A DNA stretch of 55,819 bases from Desulfohalobiaceae bacterium (GCA_021737085.1 JAIPEP010000001.1:1-55819); one strand, 5' to 3'. Counted from the first letter of the stretch, positions 7,592 to 19,026 are shown. Made by a program: numbers and translations. The notes: generated from the letters alone by a model not told the origin.

Positions 7592-8281
7592 ATGGACAAC
7601 GTAAAGGAGAATCCAGATTACCGCAACAGAGGCGGGATTTTCGCCGACCGCTTCGACGCTGGGGAACACCTGGCCCGGATGCTGGGACCCGACTTCGCCG
7701 AAGACCCGCAAGGCATCGTCCTGGCCGTTCCCTCAGGCGGGGTGCCTGTGAGCCAGGTCATTAGCCACCGCCTCCACCTTGCCTTTGATCTGATCCTGGT
7801 GCGGAAGGTGCAGATCCCCTGGAACACCGAGGCGGGATTCGGCGCGGTAGCCTATCGGGGACAGACCTTGCTCAACCAAAGCCTCGTGGATTCCTTAGGC
7901 CTGAGCGAGGAGCAAATCCGGGAACAGATCGAGATCACCCGCCAAGAGCTGGAAGAGCGCAACAACGACTTCCGAGGCGGCGAACCCTTCCCCGATCTGG
8001 CCGGAAAGACGGCAATCCTCACCGACGACGGTCTAGCCTCGGGATATACCATGCTCGCCGCGATAGAAACCATCCGGGAGCACGGCATAGGGAAAGTGAT
8101 CCTGGCCATGCCCACTGCGCCGCTTCACTCCCTGGAGTACGTTGCTCCCTACGCGGACATGGTTTACGCAGTCCAGATCAAGGAAAAGGGAGCCTTCGCC
8201 GTGGCCGAGGCCTACCGGAACTGGCGCGACCTTTCCCGGCAGGAGGTGGTAAAAATGCTGCGGCATCCCTTCGGTACATGA
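7592..8281 (+). CDS. Phosphoribosyltransferase family protein
   Basis: 229 residues. The PRPP-binding loop is at TAILTDDGLASGYTM (about residues 138-152), preceded by a type I PRTase core (VPSGGVPVSQVISHRLHLAFDLILVRK, 46-72, i.e. the pyrophosphate loop and flexible hood region). This subgroup includes proteins of unknown substrate related to orotate/adenine PRTases. It is the first gene of a plus-strand set, and its stop overlaps the next start (ATGA), so translation of the two is probably coupled. A role in nucleobase salvage is inferred from the fold and from the MTA/SAH deaminase downstream. Confidence 0.82.
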   Translation: MDNVKENPDYRNRGGIFADRFDAGEHLARMLGPDFAEDPQGIVLAVPSGGVPVSQVISHRLHLAFDLILVRKVQIPWNTEAGFGAVAYRGQTLLNQSLVDSLGLSEEQIREQIEITRQELEERNNDFRGGEPFPDLAGKTAILTDDGLASGYTMLAAIETIREHGIGKVILAMPTAPLHSLEYVAPYADMVYAVQIKEKGAFAVAEAYRNWRDLSRQEVVKMLRHPFGT

Positions 8282-8991
8282 CCTGGCACCCCGGATCCCC
8301 GAAATTAAAGCAAGGACAGCAGTCAGACATGCTCTTATTCTTTGCCGACCCCCTTGGAGAATTCGAGGAGCTCTTCGCCTTCCTAGAGGCCAACGGCCTG
8401 ATCAACATCGAAGGTATTTTCCTGTTGGGCGACATCTGCGCCCCCCTGCCTCTGGAGGATCTTCTGGGCGCAGAGATTGCGGAAAAGGTTTGGTTCATTC
8501 CCGGAGACCGTGATTCCGAGCGCCAGGGATGGATGCAGAACCTCCTTTCCATGTGGGACCGCAATCTCCATGCCAGGATCACCGAGGCCGGCGGCTACCG
8601 GGTTGCCGGACTCGGGGGAGTGTTCCGCGAGGAAGTCTGGCATCCCAAAAAGGGCACCAAGTGGGACACCCGGAATCAAATGGCCCAACATACGCCGCCC
8701 CGTTCCAAGTTCCGCAACTGGCTACCTTTGCGGCATTGGACCTCTATCTTCCTGGAGGACTACGAAGGCCTGCTTAACCCGGCTCGGGCAGACATCCTCA
8801 TCGCCCACGAAGCACCGAGCTGCCATACGCAGGGATTCTCCGAAGTAGACGAACTGGCTGCCGTGCTCAATGCCCATTGGATCCTCCATGGGCATCAGGA
8901 CACCAGTTATGTGGACCAAGTCTTCCTGGACAACGACTCCGCTATCCAGACTGTGGGTCTGGCTAGGCGGAACATCCATATAATCGTCTGA
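8278..8991 (+). CDS. Metallophosphoesterase-like protein with altered metal ligands
   Basis: 237 residues with the calcineurin-like phosphoesterase order of motifs, but several ligands differ. Motif I is ADPLGE (usual DxH), motif II LGDI, motif III PGDRD (usual GNHD/E), motif IV AHEAPS, motif V HGHQD (usual GHxH). The fold is likely, but the dinuclear metal site may be reduced or use other residues. The chosen ATG overlaps the previous stop; an internal ATG at 8329 with AAGGA upstream, directly before the first strand, is a good alternative. The substrate is unknown; tight coupling to the phosphoribosyltransferase suggests a nucleotide or sugar phosphate. Confidence 0.7.
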   Translation: MTWHPGSPKLKQGQQSDMLLFFADPLGEFEELFAFLEANGLINIEGIFLLGDICAPLPLEDLLGAEIAEKVWFIPGDRDSERQGWMQNLLSMWDRNLHARITEAGGYRVAGLGGVFREEVWHPKKGTKWDTRNQMAQHTPPRSKFRNWLPLRHWTSIFLEDYEGLLNPARADILIAHEAPSCHTQGFSEVDELAAVLNAHWILHGHQDTSYVDQVFLDNDSAIQTVGLARRNIHIIV

Positions 8992-9050
8992 GACGGCTGC
9001 CGCCGTAAGATCCGGCCAGCGGACCAAAAAATCCCAGCAGGAGAAAGGCC

Positions 9051-9455
9051 ATGACCGAAACCCATCCTCTAGCTCCCGGACTGATCGGCCAGGCCGAAGC
9101 CAGGGTTACAGAAAACGACCTGGCTCCCCATGTGGGAAGCGGCGATGTCTCTGTCTACGCTACCCCGCGTCTGGCTGCACTCATGGAGAAGGCAGCTATC
9201 GATTCCATTCAGGGACTTTTGAACAAGGACCAAACCACAGTGGGTGCGCGGCTGGACCTCTCCCACCTGGCCCCCACGCCAGCCGGAGCTCGGGTGCGGG
9301 CCGAAGCCCGGCTGGAAGGGGTGGATTCCAAGAAGCTCCGCTTTTCGATCACCGCATTCGATGAGGGGGAAAAGATCGGCGAGGCCCACCACGAAAGGAT
9401 TATCGTCTCCCGGGAGAAATTCCTTGCCCGGGCGGAAGAGAAAAAGGGCACCTGA
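9051..9455 (+). CDS. Hotdog-fold thioesterase (FlK-like)
   Basis: 134 residues. The pattern VYATPRLAALMEKAAID (about 36-52) followed by TVGARLDLSHLAPTPAGARV (about 63-83) matches the fluoroacetyl-CoA thioesterase type of hotdog proteins: a Thr, a Glu on the central helix, and a His in the second strand region act in catalysis. Such proteins hydrolyse acyl-CoA thioesters; the natural acyl group here is unknown. AGGAG sits eight bases before the ATG. It is part of the plus-strand cluster, although its link to the neighbouring nucleoside genes is not obvious. Confidence 0.8.
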   Translation: MTETHPLAPGLIGQAEARVTENDLAPHVGSGDVSVYATPRLAALMEKAAIDSIQGLLNKDQTTVGARLDLSHLAPTPAGARVRAEARLEGVDSKKLRFSITAFDEGEKIGEAHHERIIVSREKFLARAEEKKGT

Positions 9456-9527
9456 GGCGCCTCCGGAACTTCCGGCAGGACAACATCCTCTGGACCGGGG
9501 GAGCCCACAGGCCACAAGGACCCGTAT

Positions 9528-10793
9528 ATGAGCATCCTGATCCGCAACGTATTCCTAGAGGGACAAAACGTAGACGTCCTCATCCGGGGCAACCGTTTCG
9601 CCCGCATTGCTCCGGATCTGCAGGAGCAGCAGGCAGAGCAAATCCTGGACGGGACGAACATGGCCATCCTCCCCTCCTTTTTCAACTGCCACACTCACGC
9701 CGCCATGACCCTGCTCCGCGGCTATGCGGAGGACATGGAACTGCACACTTGGCTGGAGAACCATATCTGGCCCCTGGAGGGCCAGCTCGGAGAAGAGGAT
9801 GTATACACCGGTTCCAAACTTGCCTGTCTGGAAATGATCAAATCCGGGACCACCTTCTTCAATGACATGTACTGGCATTACCCCGGCACGGCACGGGCCG
9901 TAAAAGAAATGGGCCTGCGGGCAGCCCTATCCTCGGTCTTCATCGACTTCAATGATCCGGCAACGGCGGACATGCGCTGGGAGGAATGCCAGGAGCTCTT
10001 CCAATCCTACCGGAATTACTCGGAGCGGATCATCTTCGCCCTGGGTCCGCACGCTGTGTACTCCGTAAGTCGTTCCTCCCTGGAGCGGGCCCGGGATTTC
10101 GCTCAGAAGCACAGGCTCATGATACATATCCATTTAAGCGAAACACAGGCGGAGGTGGATCAGGCACGCAAGTCACTGGGCAAGACCCCGACCCAGTACC
10201 TGAACGATCTGGGCCTGTTGGGGCCCAACCTGTGCGCCTGCCACGGAATCTGGCTCTCGAGGGAGGACATGGACCTGATAGCCAGGTCAGGTACTCCGCT
10301 CATCCACAACCCCACCTCGAATATGAAGCTCTGCTCCGGCCAGTTCCCCTATCCCGAGCTGTCTGGCCGCGGCATTGAGGTAGGGCTGGGAACGGACGGC
10401 TGCTCCTCCAACAACAATCTGGACATGCTCGAGGAGATGAAATTCGCCTCCCTGTCCTGCAAAGCCCGTTACAACGATCCCACCATCTTCAGCGCCGGAG
10501 AAGCCTTTGAGGCAGCAACCCGAGCCGGGGCCCGCATTTTCGGCTTGGAGGCCGGTCACATCCGGGAGGGCATGCTGGCGGACTGCATTCTGGTGGATCT
10601 CACCCATCCCCAGCTGGTCCCGGACTACAATCTGATCGCCAATATGGTCTATTCCGCCCCTGGTGACTGCGTGAACACCACCATCTGCGACGGCCGCATC
10701 CTGATGCTGGACAGGCATATTCCCGGTGAGGAGGAGATCATCTCCCAGGCCAGGGAGACCGCGCAAAAGCTGATCAATAGTCGCGCTAATTAG
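9528..10793 (+). CDS. mtaD: 5-methylthioadenosine / S-adenosylhomocysteine deaminase
   Basis: 421 residues, amidohydrolase superfamily. Metal and catalytic residues are visible: NCHTHAAMTLLRG (HxH, around 55-65), HIHLSETQAEVD (His near 200), and LGTDGCSSNNNLDM (Asp near 285). The family deaminates MTA, SAH or 5'-deoxyadenosine to inosine derivatives, clearing S-adenosylmethionine by-products. That fits a bacterium with many radical SAM enzymes. An AAGGA SD precedes the ATG. It closes the plus-strand cluster and is followed by a bidirectional terminator. Confidence 0.9.
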   Translation: MSILIRNVFLEGQNVDVLIRGNRFARIAPDLQEQQAEQILDGTNMAILPSFFNCHTHAAMTLLRGYAEDMELHTWLENHIWPLEGQLGEEDVYTGSKLACLEMIKSGTTFFNDMYWHYPGTARAVKEMGLRAALSSVFIDFNDPATADMRWEECQELFQSYRNYSERIIFALGPHAVYSVSRSSLERARDFAQKHRLMIHIHLSETQAEVDQARKSLGKTPTQYLNDLGLLGPNLCACHGIWLSREDMDLIARSGTPLIHNPTSNMKLCSGQFPYPELSGRGIEVGLGTDGCSSNNNLDMLEEMKFASLSCKARYNDPTIFSAGEAFEAATRAGARIFGLEAGHIREGMLADCILVDLTHPQLVPDYNLIANMVYSAPGDCVNTTICDGRILMLDRHIPGEEEIISQARETAQKLINSRAN

Positions 10794-10826
10794 CCGCCCC
10801 CGATCCCCCCCTCCCTGACTCCCAAC

Positions 10827-10866
10827 GAAAAAAAATGGCTCCGGGAGCTTCCTTCCGGAGCCTTTC
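10827..10866. terminator. Bidirectional intrinsic terminator
   Basis: GGCTCCGG and CCGGAGCC form an 8-bp stem around a 10-nt loop. Eight As precede it and a short T-run follows, so it can end the plus-strand deaminase transcript and, more strongly, the minus-strand radical SAM transcript, which converge here. Confidence 0.75.
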
Positions 10867-10890
10867 GCCGCAGTGCCGCAGCGCAGCCCG

Positions 10891-12423
10891 CTACTGCGAG
10901 ACGCTGTCCGAGCATCCCGAGGTGCGTTGCACGTAGTTGGAAATCGCCTGCCGGCACTTCTTGGCCACCTTCTCGTAGTGGTGCCCGTAGATGGCCAACT
11001 CGATAGCAGTTGGCAAAGCCCGGATCTTAGTAAAGGCAGTCTTTAGGATCAGTTTCCAGTAGAGGAAACAAGAGCGGGAGAATATCCCGATGCGAAAAAC
11101 GCTCTTGATCAGGGCCTTGACCTCGTCCCGGCTGATCCTGTTCCTGGCAGTGGGCTGAAAGTTCTTCACGAAGGTATAGATCCGATCGTAGTACTGCTTA
11201 GGGGAATAGATCGTGGATATGACGCGCCTGTATCCCAAGAGCAGCCGTTCAATGCCCATCTTGGGCATGAAGTTGATGCTTCCGTCCGTATTGTCCCCGC
11301 TTGTCTCGTTCAGCAGCCTGCCTTCCGCTTTGAGCCGGTTCCAGAGACGGGTGCGCGGAATCGCCCCCAGAATGCCCACCATGGCCGTAACAACCCCGAT
11401 CCTCTGAATAAAACGGATCTGGGCATCGAAAATACTCTCCGTATCCTGGTCGAACCCCAGAATGAAACCGGCCATGACTTGCATGCCGTGCTGATGAATG
11501 ATCCGAACGGATTCCTCCATATCCCTGTTGGCGTTGATCGTCTTGCCGCACTCCTTGAGGCTCTCCAAATTGGGCGTCTCCAGGCCCAGAAAGACCTTGT
11601 TGAAGTTGGCCTGGGACATCTTCCGCATCAGCTCTTCATCGTCCGCCATGTTCAGGCTGGCCTCGGTGAGCAGGGTGAAGGGATAGTCCCGTTCCCGCTG
11701 CCACTCCGCTAGCTCGGGGAGCATCTTTTTGGCCTTTTGCTTGTTCCCGATAAAATTGTCGTCCACAATGAAGACGCTGCCTCGCCATCCCTCGTCGTAC
11801 AAGGCCTGGAATTCCTGCACCATCTGCTGCGAGGTCTTGGTCCGGGGTTTTTGTCCGTTCATGATAATGATGTCGCAGAACTCGCAGTCGTGAGGGCAGC
11901 CGCGGGAATACTGCACCGGCATGGTGGCGTAGTCCTGCACATTGATCAGGGACCACATGGGGATGGGAGTATTGGTGATCTCCGGACGCTCCTCGGAGTC
12001 GTACACGCGCTTCGTCTCGCCCGCCTCGAGGTCCCGCAGAAACGGTAGCAGGGTCGCCTCGGCCTCGTTGAGGACAAAGTGGTCCACCTCGGGGAACTGA
12101 TCCATCTGGGCGGTAAAGGCCGGCCCTCCGGCGACCACAGTCTTGCCCCGCTCCTTGCACTGACGGATCAGCTCCCGGGCGCTCTCCTTCTGCACCAGCA
12201 TGGCGCTGATGAAGACCATGTCCGCCCACTGCAGATCCTTTTCCTTGAGCTTTTTCTCCACGTTGAGATCCACCAGGCGCTTGTTCCATTCACTGGGCAG
12301 CATGGAGGCGATGGTCAACAGTCCCAAGGGAGGGAAGGCCGCCTTTTTGGAAATGAACTTCAAGGCGTGCTTGAAGCTCCAGAATGTGTCCGGATAGGCC
12401 GGATAGAGCATAAGGATATTCAT
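10891..12423 (-). CDS. B12-binding-domain radical SAM protein
   Basis: 510 residues. The N-terminal cobalamin-binding Rossmann-like domain (MNILMLYPAYPDTFW and following, to about 140) precedes a radical SAM core with the [4Fe-4S] motif SRGCPHDCEFC (Cys176, 180, 183). The C-terminal part looks like the DUF4070-type tail found in hopanoid-methylase HpnP and many uncharacterised relatives. The substrate is not predictable. The ATG chosen has AGGGGAGG just upstream; a longer reading frame is rejected. It stands alone between rpoD and the convergent terminator. It could methylate or rearrange a lipid or cofactor precursor. Confidence 0.8.
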   Translation of the reverse strand: MNILMLYPAYPDTFWSFKHALKFISKKAAFPPLGLLTIASMLPSEWNKRLVDLNVEKKLKEKDLQWADMVFISAMLVQKESARELIRQCKERGKTVVAGGPAFTAQMDQFPEVDHFVLNEAEATLLPFLRDLEAGETKRVYDSEERPEITNTPIPMWSLINVQDYATMPVQYSRGCPHDCEFCDIIIMNGQKPRTKTSQQMVQEFQALYDEGWRGSVFIVDDNFIGNKQKAKKMLPELAEWQRERDYPFTLLTEASLNMADDEELMRKMSQANFNKVFLGLETPNLESLKECGKTINANRDMEESVRIIHQHGMQVMAGFILGFDQDTESIFDAQIRFIQRIGVVTAMVGILGAIPRTRLWNRLKAEGRLLNETSGDNTDGSINFMPKMGIERLLLGYRRVISTIYSPKQYYDRIYTFVKNFQPTARNRISRDEVKALIKSVFRIGIFSRSCFLYWKLILKTAFTKIRALPTAIELAIYGHHYEKVAKKCRQAISNYVQRTSGCSDSVSQ

Positions 12424-12616
12424 ATGTAGTCCTCCCCTCGATTTAACTGTTTGTCCGCTCCGGCCAAAATGCAACCTCCCGGATCCGCATACCCAGCGAA
12501 AACGAGCCGTGTGGCCCCGCGAATCTCTCTCATTTTTGTGTATCTTTTCACTGTAACCAATTTTCCAGGAAAAGGACGAGTTACTGCCCGAATCCACGCA
12601 TCTCCCTTAGAGCGAA

Positions 12617-12639
12617 GGAAAAACGCGATCCGCCCCGCG
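12617..12639. terminator. Possible rpoD terminator
   Basis: On the minus strand, CGCG and CGCG around a GC-rich loop are followed by TTTTT, 14 bp after the rpoD stop. The stem is short, so the call is moderate. Confidence 0.4.
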
Positions 12640-12652
12640 AAATGGATGTCTG

Positions 12653-14415
<1,763 letters not shown>

Positions 14416-14419
<4 letters not shown>

Positions 14420-16128
14420 TCACCCCCCTTTGTCCACTGACTGATTTGCTGCAAAATCCTGTACACCTCCTGCATATCCCCTTGGCTATGAGCTCGGCTC
14501 AGGGCCTCTTGCAGTTCGCTGTAGCGTTTCTTCTGTCTGAGCTCCCGCACTCTGGCCTGTAAATCCTGCCACATGGTTTCCGGATCCTCTTGGGAGCCCG
14601 CAGAGAAGCGACACTGGATAAAAAACTGTTTCTCGCCCTCGTCCAGATGGGGCTGGACCGCATCCACTCCGTATTGCAGGAGCTTGGACCATAACTGACT
14701 ACCCCGCTGGGTCCTCAGGGCTTCACCCAGGCCGATAAGCCTTAGGCCCTCTATATATTCCGGGTGGCACAGCGCAAAGCGCAAAAACTCTCTGTCCAGC
14801 CTAGCGGGGGAGGGCGCCTCCGGGCTCTGCGCCATCCGAGTACGAGGGACCTGGGAAGGCCTTGCCGAGACCGCATTGCGCAGCTCCGCCTCCGAAATAT
14901 TCAGTCCCTCTGCCACTCTGGGCAAAAAGTAAGCCTGCCAGGAGCGCTGCTGAAGATTGCCCAAAAAGGATATAGCCCAGTTCATGATTTCCCGCGGGGC
15001 ATAGGAATATCTAATCATGTTCAGACAAAAGGCAAGCCCTTCGCGGGCCTGTTCCTGCAATTCCCGGAACCTTCCGCCCCCCTGGCTGCGGAGCAGGGAG
15101 TCCACATCCTCGTCCTGAGGCAGGCTCACCACATACACGGACAGGCCGTGCTGCAGGATCATCTCCGAGCTGCGCAGCGCCGCCTGCGTCCCTGCGCGAT
15201 CCCCGTCGAAGACCAGGGTTACCTCCTTGCAGAGCCCGGCCAAACGCCTAATATGAGCAGAGCCCAGAGCCGTGCCCAACACCCCGCAGGCGTTGGAAAA
15301 GCCGTACTGCACCAGGGTTAGCACATCGGAATAGCCCTCGGTAAGCAAGACTTGCTTACTTTGGGTAATGCTTTTGCGCGCCTGATACAGCCCGTAGAGG
15401 TGCTCCCCCTTCTTGAAGATGGGGCTCTCGCTGCTGTTGAGGTACTTGGGCTCGTCCTCGCCGATAGCCCGTCCCCCAAAGGCGATCACCTTCCCGCTCA
15501 GATCGTGGATAGGGAAGAGGATCCTGTTGCGGAAGCGATCGAAGATCCTCCCCCGCTTGCTTTGGGAGAGCAGCCCCGCGGTCACCCCCTGTTCCGGGGA
15601 ATAACCGCTCTGCTGCAGCCTTTTCTTGAGCCCGTCCCAGGAATCAGGACTGTATCCCAGCTCGAACTGCCGGATGACCTCCCCGGACAGGCCCCGAGTC
15701 TTTTGCAAGTACTCCCGGGCTACGGCACCGCGCTGACTGGCCAGCTCGTTGCGGTAATAGGCCAGGGCCACGGCGTGCATGTCATAGCACAGGCGACGCT
15801 CGGCCCTTTCCGCTGAGGCGTCTTCCTTCCCCTGCCTTCTCTGCAGCTGGACCCCGGCCTCCTCGGCCAGATCCTGCAGGGCCTCCCCGAATTCCAGGCC
15901 GTTGATCCGGCTGTAGAAATCGATCACATCCCCCGAGGCCTGACAGCCGAAGCAATAGTACGCCCCCAGGGAGGGGCTCACGGAAAAGGAGGGTTTGGTT
16001 TCCTGGTGGAAGGGACATACCCCTGTCCACCGCTCGCCCACTGCCCGCAGGCTGACATAGCGCTGCACTATCTGGACTATGTCCAGTCGGGACTTGATCG
16101 CTTCTATGTCGCTTCGGTCACCGGACAT
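14416..16128 (-). CDS. dnaG: DNA primase
   Basis: 570 residues. N-terminal CHC2 zinc-binding domain ([12 protein letters not shown], then [11 protein letters not shown]), TOPRIM domain with [12 protein letters not shown] and [10 protein letters not shown], then a helicase-binding C-terminal domain. It makes RNA primers at the replication fork. The ATG is preceded by GGGGAAGG; a TTG 26 codons upstream, overlapping the mutS2 stop, is a less likely start. It lies between mutS2 and rpoD in a macromolecular-synthesis arrangement. Confidence 0.96.
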
Positions 16129-16202
16129 GTCCTTCCCCTGCCGCGCCACTGCGCAACTAGATAAGTCTATCTCTTCAAGCCGGCCGGAACAAGGGCCAGA
16201 GT

Positions 16203-18491
16203 TCAACCGAACTCCACCACGGTTACACCGTCTCCGCCCCGATCCTCGGAAGCGACATCAAAAGAGCGGACTCCGGGGAATCTGCGCAACTGTTCGTGCA
16301 CCATCCTGCGCAAGACCCCTGCACCTCGGCCATGAATAACCTCCGCCTCCTCTCTGCCCTGATAGACCGCTTGGTCCAGAAAACGATCCAGCTCCAGTCG
16401 GGCGTCCTCCTCGCGATAACCCCGTAGATCGAGGCTAAGCTGGGCACCGAGTCCCTTGTCCGTTCGGGTTACAGTGTAGCTGCTATCTCCGTTCCCCTCA
16501 GCCCGGGATAACTCCGAAGGAGTGGCCCAGATGTTCACTCCGCCCAGGTCTATCTTGAAACTGCCCCGCTTGGGATCCTTCTCTTGAATCAGACCTATCC
16601 GGTTCCAGGGGGCGTAAGTCACTTTCTCCCCGGTCTGGAAATCGCTGTTTTCGGCTCGCGACTCCTCCGTTTCCCTGCTGAGCTGTTCGGCAAGCTCCTG
16701 TCTCTTACTGTGCAGGTGCTTCTGGGCCTGCTTGCGGCCGATCCGATCCTGCCGCCACTGTTGCACTATATCCCGGGAATACTGCCGAACCTCCTCGATG
16801 GCCCGGGCTATCCGGTCCTCATACTTCCGGTGCAGCTCTCTCTCCTTTTCCCTGAGCCGTTCCTTATGCTCCTGCAGGGAGCGAATCTCCCCATCGCGTT
16901 GCCAAGCCAGATCGTTGAGCCGATTCAAAAGGCTGCTGGTGTCCTCCCCATCCAGCAAAAGATACTGCTCCGCTCGCTCCAGGATCTCCTCAGGAAGCCC
17001 ATGTTCCCGGGCCACATCCAGGGCCTGGCTCGATCCGGCCTGATCATAGGCCAGCCTGTACAAGGGGGTCTTGGTCCGGGCATCAAAAAGCACCGATGCG
17101 GCACGGACATCGTCCCTGCTCAAAGCGTAAGCCTTGAGCGCGGGGAAATGGGTGGCTGCGGCTACCCAGGCCCTACGCTGCAACAGGCTGTCCAGGACGG
17201 CTTGGGCCAGGGCGGCGCCCTGGCTGGGGTCGGTCCCTGCTCCGAACTCATCCAGCAGTACCAGCGACTCTTCCCCCAACTCCGACCAGACTCGTCTCAA
17301 ATAGTCGATCTGGGCGGTGAAGGTGCTGACGTTCTCCTCCAGGCTCTGCTCGTCTCCCAGAAAGACATAGACACCGCGCCACCAGGGGATGGAGCTGTTC
17401 TCGGCAACGGGGACGGGAATGGCGCTTTCGGCCATGAGGCTGAGCAGCCCCAGGGTCTTCAGGCACACCGTTTTTCCCCCGGAATTGCCTCCGGTGATAA
17501 TCAGGGCCTTCTGCCCCTCCTCCAGCTCGATATCCACCGGCTCCACACTCGCCTTCTCCAGCAGAAGCAGTGGATGCCTGGCCCGGCGCACACAGAGCTG
17601 CGCCCCAGGCTGCACGGACATGGTGCTGCAATCCAACTCGCGGGCCAAGGCTACCTTGGCTCGCAACACGTCCAGGGTGACCAGCCAGTCGTAGAGTCTG
17701 CGGAGCTTGTCCTGCTCCTGACGCACAAGCGTTGTGAGGTAGATCAGGACCCTTCTCTTGGCCTCCCTCTCCTGCTGCCTGAGCTCCTGGAGCTTGTTGT
17801 TCAGCTCCACCAGGAAGAGGGGCTCGAAATAGCAGGTCTCCCCTGTCTGGGAATAGTCGTGGATTATTCCGGAGAGCCTGCCCTTGAAATTGGATTTCAC
17901 TGCCAATACATAGCGGTCCGAAGAGATGGTCAGGTACTCGTTTTGCAAATATCCGGACACATCCTTTTGCTCCAGAAACTCCCCCACTTTCTTAGTGCAC
18001 TGGCTGTGGAGGCGTCTCAGCTCGGTCCGAACCTGCATCAGCTCCGGCGAGCTCTCGTCCTTGAGCTCTCCGTCATCGTCCAGACAGCGCGCAATCCCCT
18101 GCCAGGTCTTGTCCGGCCAGGGGACAGACTCGCAGTAGAAACTTAGACTCGGATACTTCCGGGAGTCCGTATCCGACAGAACGGATCGGGCCCGGCTTGC
18201 CTGTATAAGGACCTGCCCTACCCCCCACAGCCCGTCCTCATCCAGGGGAGTATCCGTGTCCAACACATGGAAAACTCCCTCGATATCTGGAAAGGACTGC
18301 AGGCAATCCAGTATCACCTTACCAAGGCTGAGGCATTCCCTCACAAGCTGTATCTGGCGCTGCAACTCCTCTTGGGAGACAAACGGCCGCTGTTCCAGGC
18401 AGCGAGAGGCTCCAGCCTCGGACAAGGCGTGATGGCCCATTTGCCCCAGCACCCTGGTGAAATCGAGAAGCCGAATAGTTCGTTCGTCCAT
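16203..18491 (-). CDS. mutS2: Endonuclease/recombination suppressor MutS2
   Basis: 762 residues. The MutS-type ATPase has Walker A GGNSGGKT (334-341) and the Walker B/ABC-like LVLLDEFGAGTDPSQG region, then a charged coiled-coil stretch and a C-terminal Smr nuclease domain with LDLRGY and IHGRGAG. The mismatch-recognition domain of MutS is absent, which is what marks MutS2. Related proteins suppress homologous recombination and rescue collided ribosomes. There is no clear SD before the ATG. It lies 74 bp upstream of dnaG, in the position that other genes take in the rpsU-dnaG-rpoD operon of other bacteria. Confidence 0.95.
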   Translation of the reverse strand: MDERTIRLLDFTRVLGQMGHHALSEAGASRCLEQRPFVSQEELQRQIQLVRECLSLGKVILDCLQSFPDIEGVFHVLDTDTPLDEDGLWGVGQVLIQASRARSVLSDTDSRKYPSLSFYCESVPWPDKTWQGIARCLDDDGELKDESSPELMQVRTELRRLHSQCTKKVGEFLEQKDVSGYLQNEYLTISSDRYVLAVKSNFKGRLSGIIHDYSQTGETCYFEPLFLVELNNKLQELRQQEREAKRRVLIYLTTLVRQEQDKLRRLYDWLVTLDVLRAKVALARELDCSTMSVQPGAQLCVRRARHPLLLLEKASVEPVDIELEEGQKALIITGGNSGGKTVCLKTLGLLSLMAESAIPVPVAENSSIPWWRGVYVFLGDEQSLEENVSTFTAQIDYLRRVWSELGEESLVLLDEFGAGTDPSQGAALAQAVLDSLLQRRAWVAAATHFPALKAYALSRDDVRAASVLFDARTKTPLYRLAYDQAGSSQALDVAREHGLPEEILERAEQYLLLDGEDTSSLLNRLNDLAWQRDGEIRSLQEHKERLREKERELHRKYEDRIARAIEEVRQYSRDIVQQWRQDRIGRKQAQKHLHSKRQELAEQLSRETEESRAENSDFQTGEKVTYAPWNRIGLIQEKDPKRGSFKIDLGGVNIWATPSELSRAEGNGDSSYTVTRTDKGLGAQLSLDLRGYREEDARLELDRFLDQAVYQGREEAEVIHGRGAGVLRRMVHEQLRRFPGVRSFDVASEDRGGDGVTVVEFG

Positions 18492-19026
18492 AGACTACGC
18501 GTCTGCCCTGGTTTTGTCCCTGTGCACACCATGGTGCCCCGTCCCGCCAATTTCCCCCTGATACCGCTTTGCCTTCGGGATAGCTACCCTTGATACCTGT
18601 CCCACAGAGATGCCTGCAACCGGAGCGGCCATGCCTACCAGCACAGTATCAGGACCTGGAAATCCCCCTCGACCCGAAAAGACTCCCCACGGCAACAGGA
18701 CCACATAACCGGAGAATGCTGCCCTAGAAATAAAGGCCATACCGGCAAGCAGGGTGACACAAGCGGGGTCAACTCACAGGGGTATCAAGGAGTATGTCCT
18801 TGCCCGTAGCCTCAGAATGGATTGCGAGTCCCTGCGGATCAACTATCCGTTGCGGGGATATAGATCCTGCAGACATCACCGCCAGCAAGGCTTTGAGAGG
18901 TTTGGGGTGTGCAATCTGTGGTCCGCTGCTTCGGAGGGTATCGGATGTGTCGCGAACGATTCGCAATTGCTGTAGAATTGGGGGAAGTCGCCGGGCGCAT
19001 TGGAAAACCGCCCCATGGTTTGCCCG
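18492..19026. other. 535-bp gene-poor stretch between mutS2 and rpsU terminator
   Basis: No gene with an SD was found. Two short minus-strand frames exist: 81 residues ending three bases before the mutS2 start, and about 65 residues ending IHSEATGKDILLDTPVS. Neither has a ribosome-binding site or a recognisable family. It probably carries the promoter of the mutS2-dnaG-rpoD unit, but I could not identify convincing hexamers. It may contain decayed coding sequence. Confidence 0.4.

Noticed and set aside
16140-16180. AACTAGATA half-site before dnaG, as a fifth member of the palindromic repeat family
   Set aside because: It lacks the TCCGGAAA core and the second arm.
16584-18146. 520-codon plus-strand frame opposite mutS2
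   Set aside because: Antisense shadow of an unmistakable MutS2.
18495-18740. 81-codon minus frame ending just before mutS2
   Set aside because: No SD, no known family and doubtful start; only mentioned as possible coupling to mutS2.
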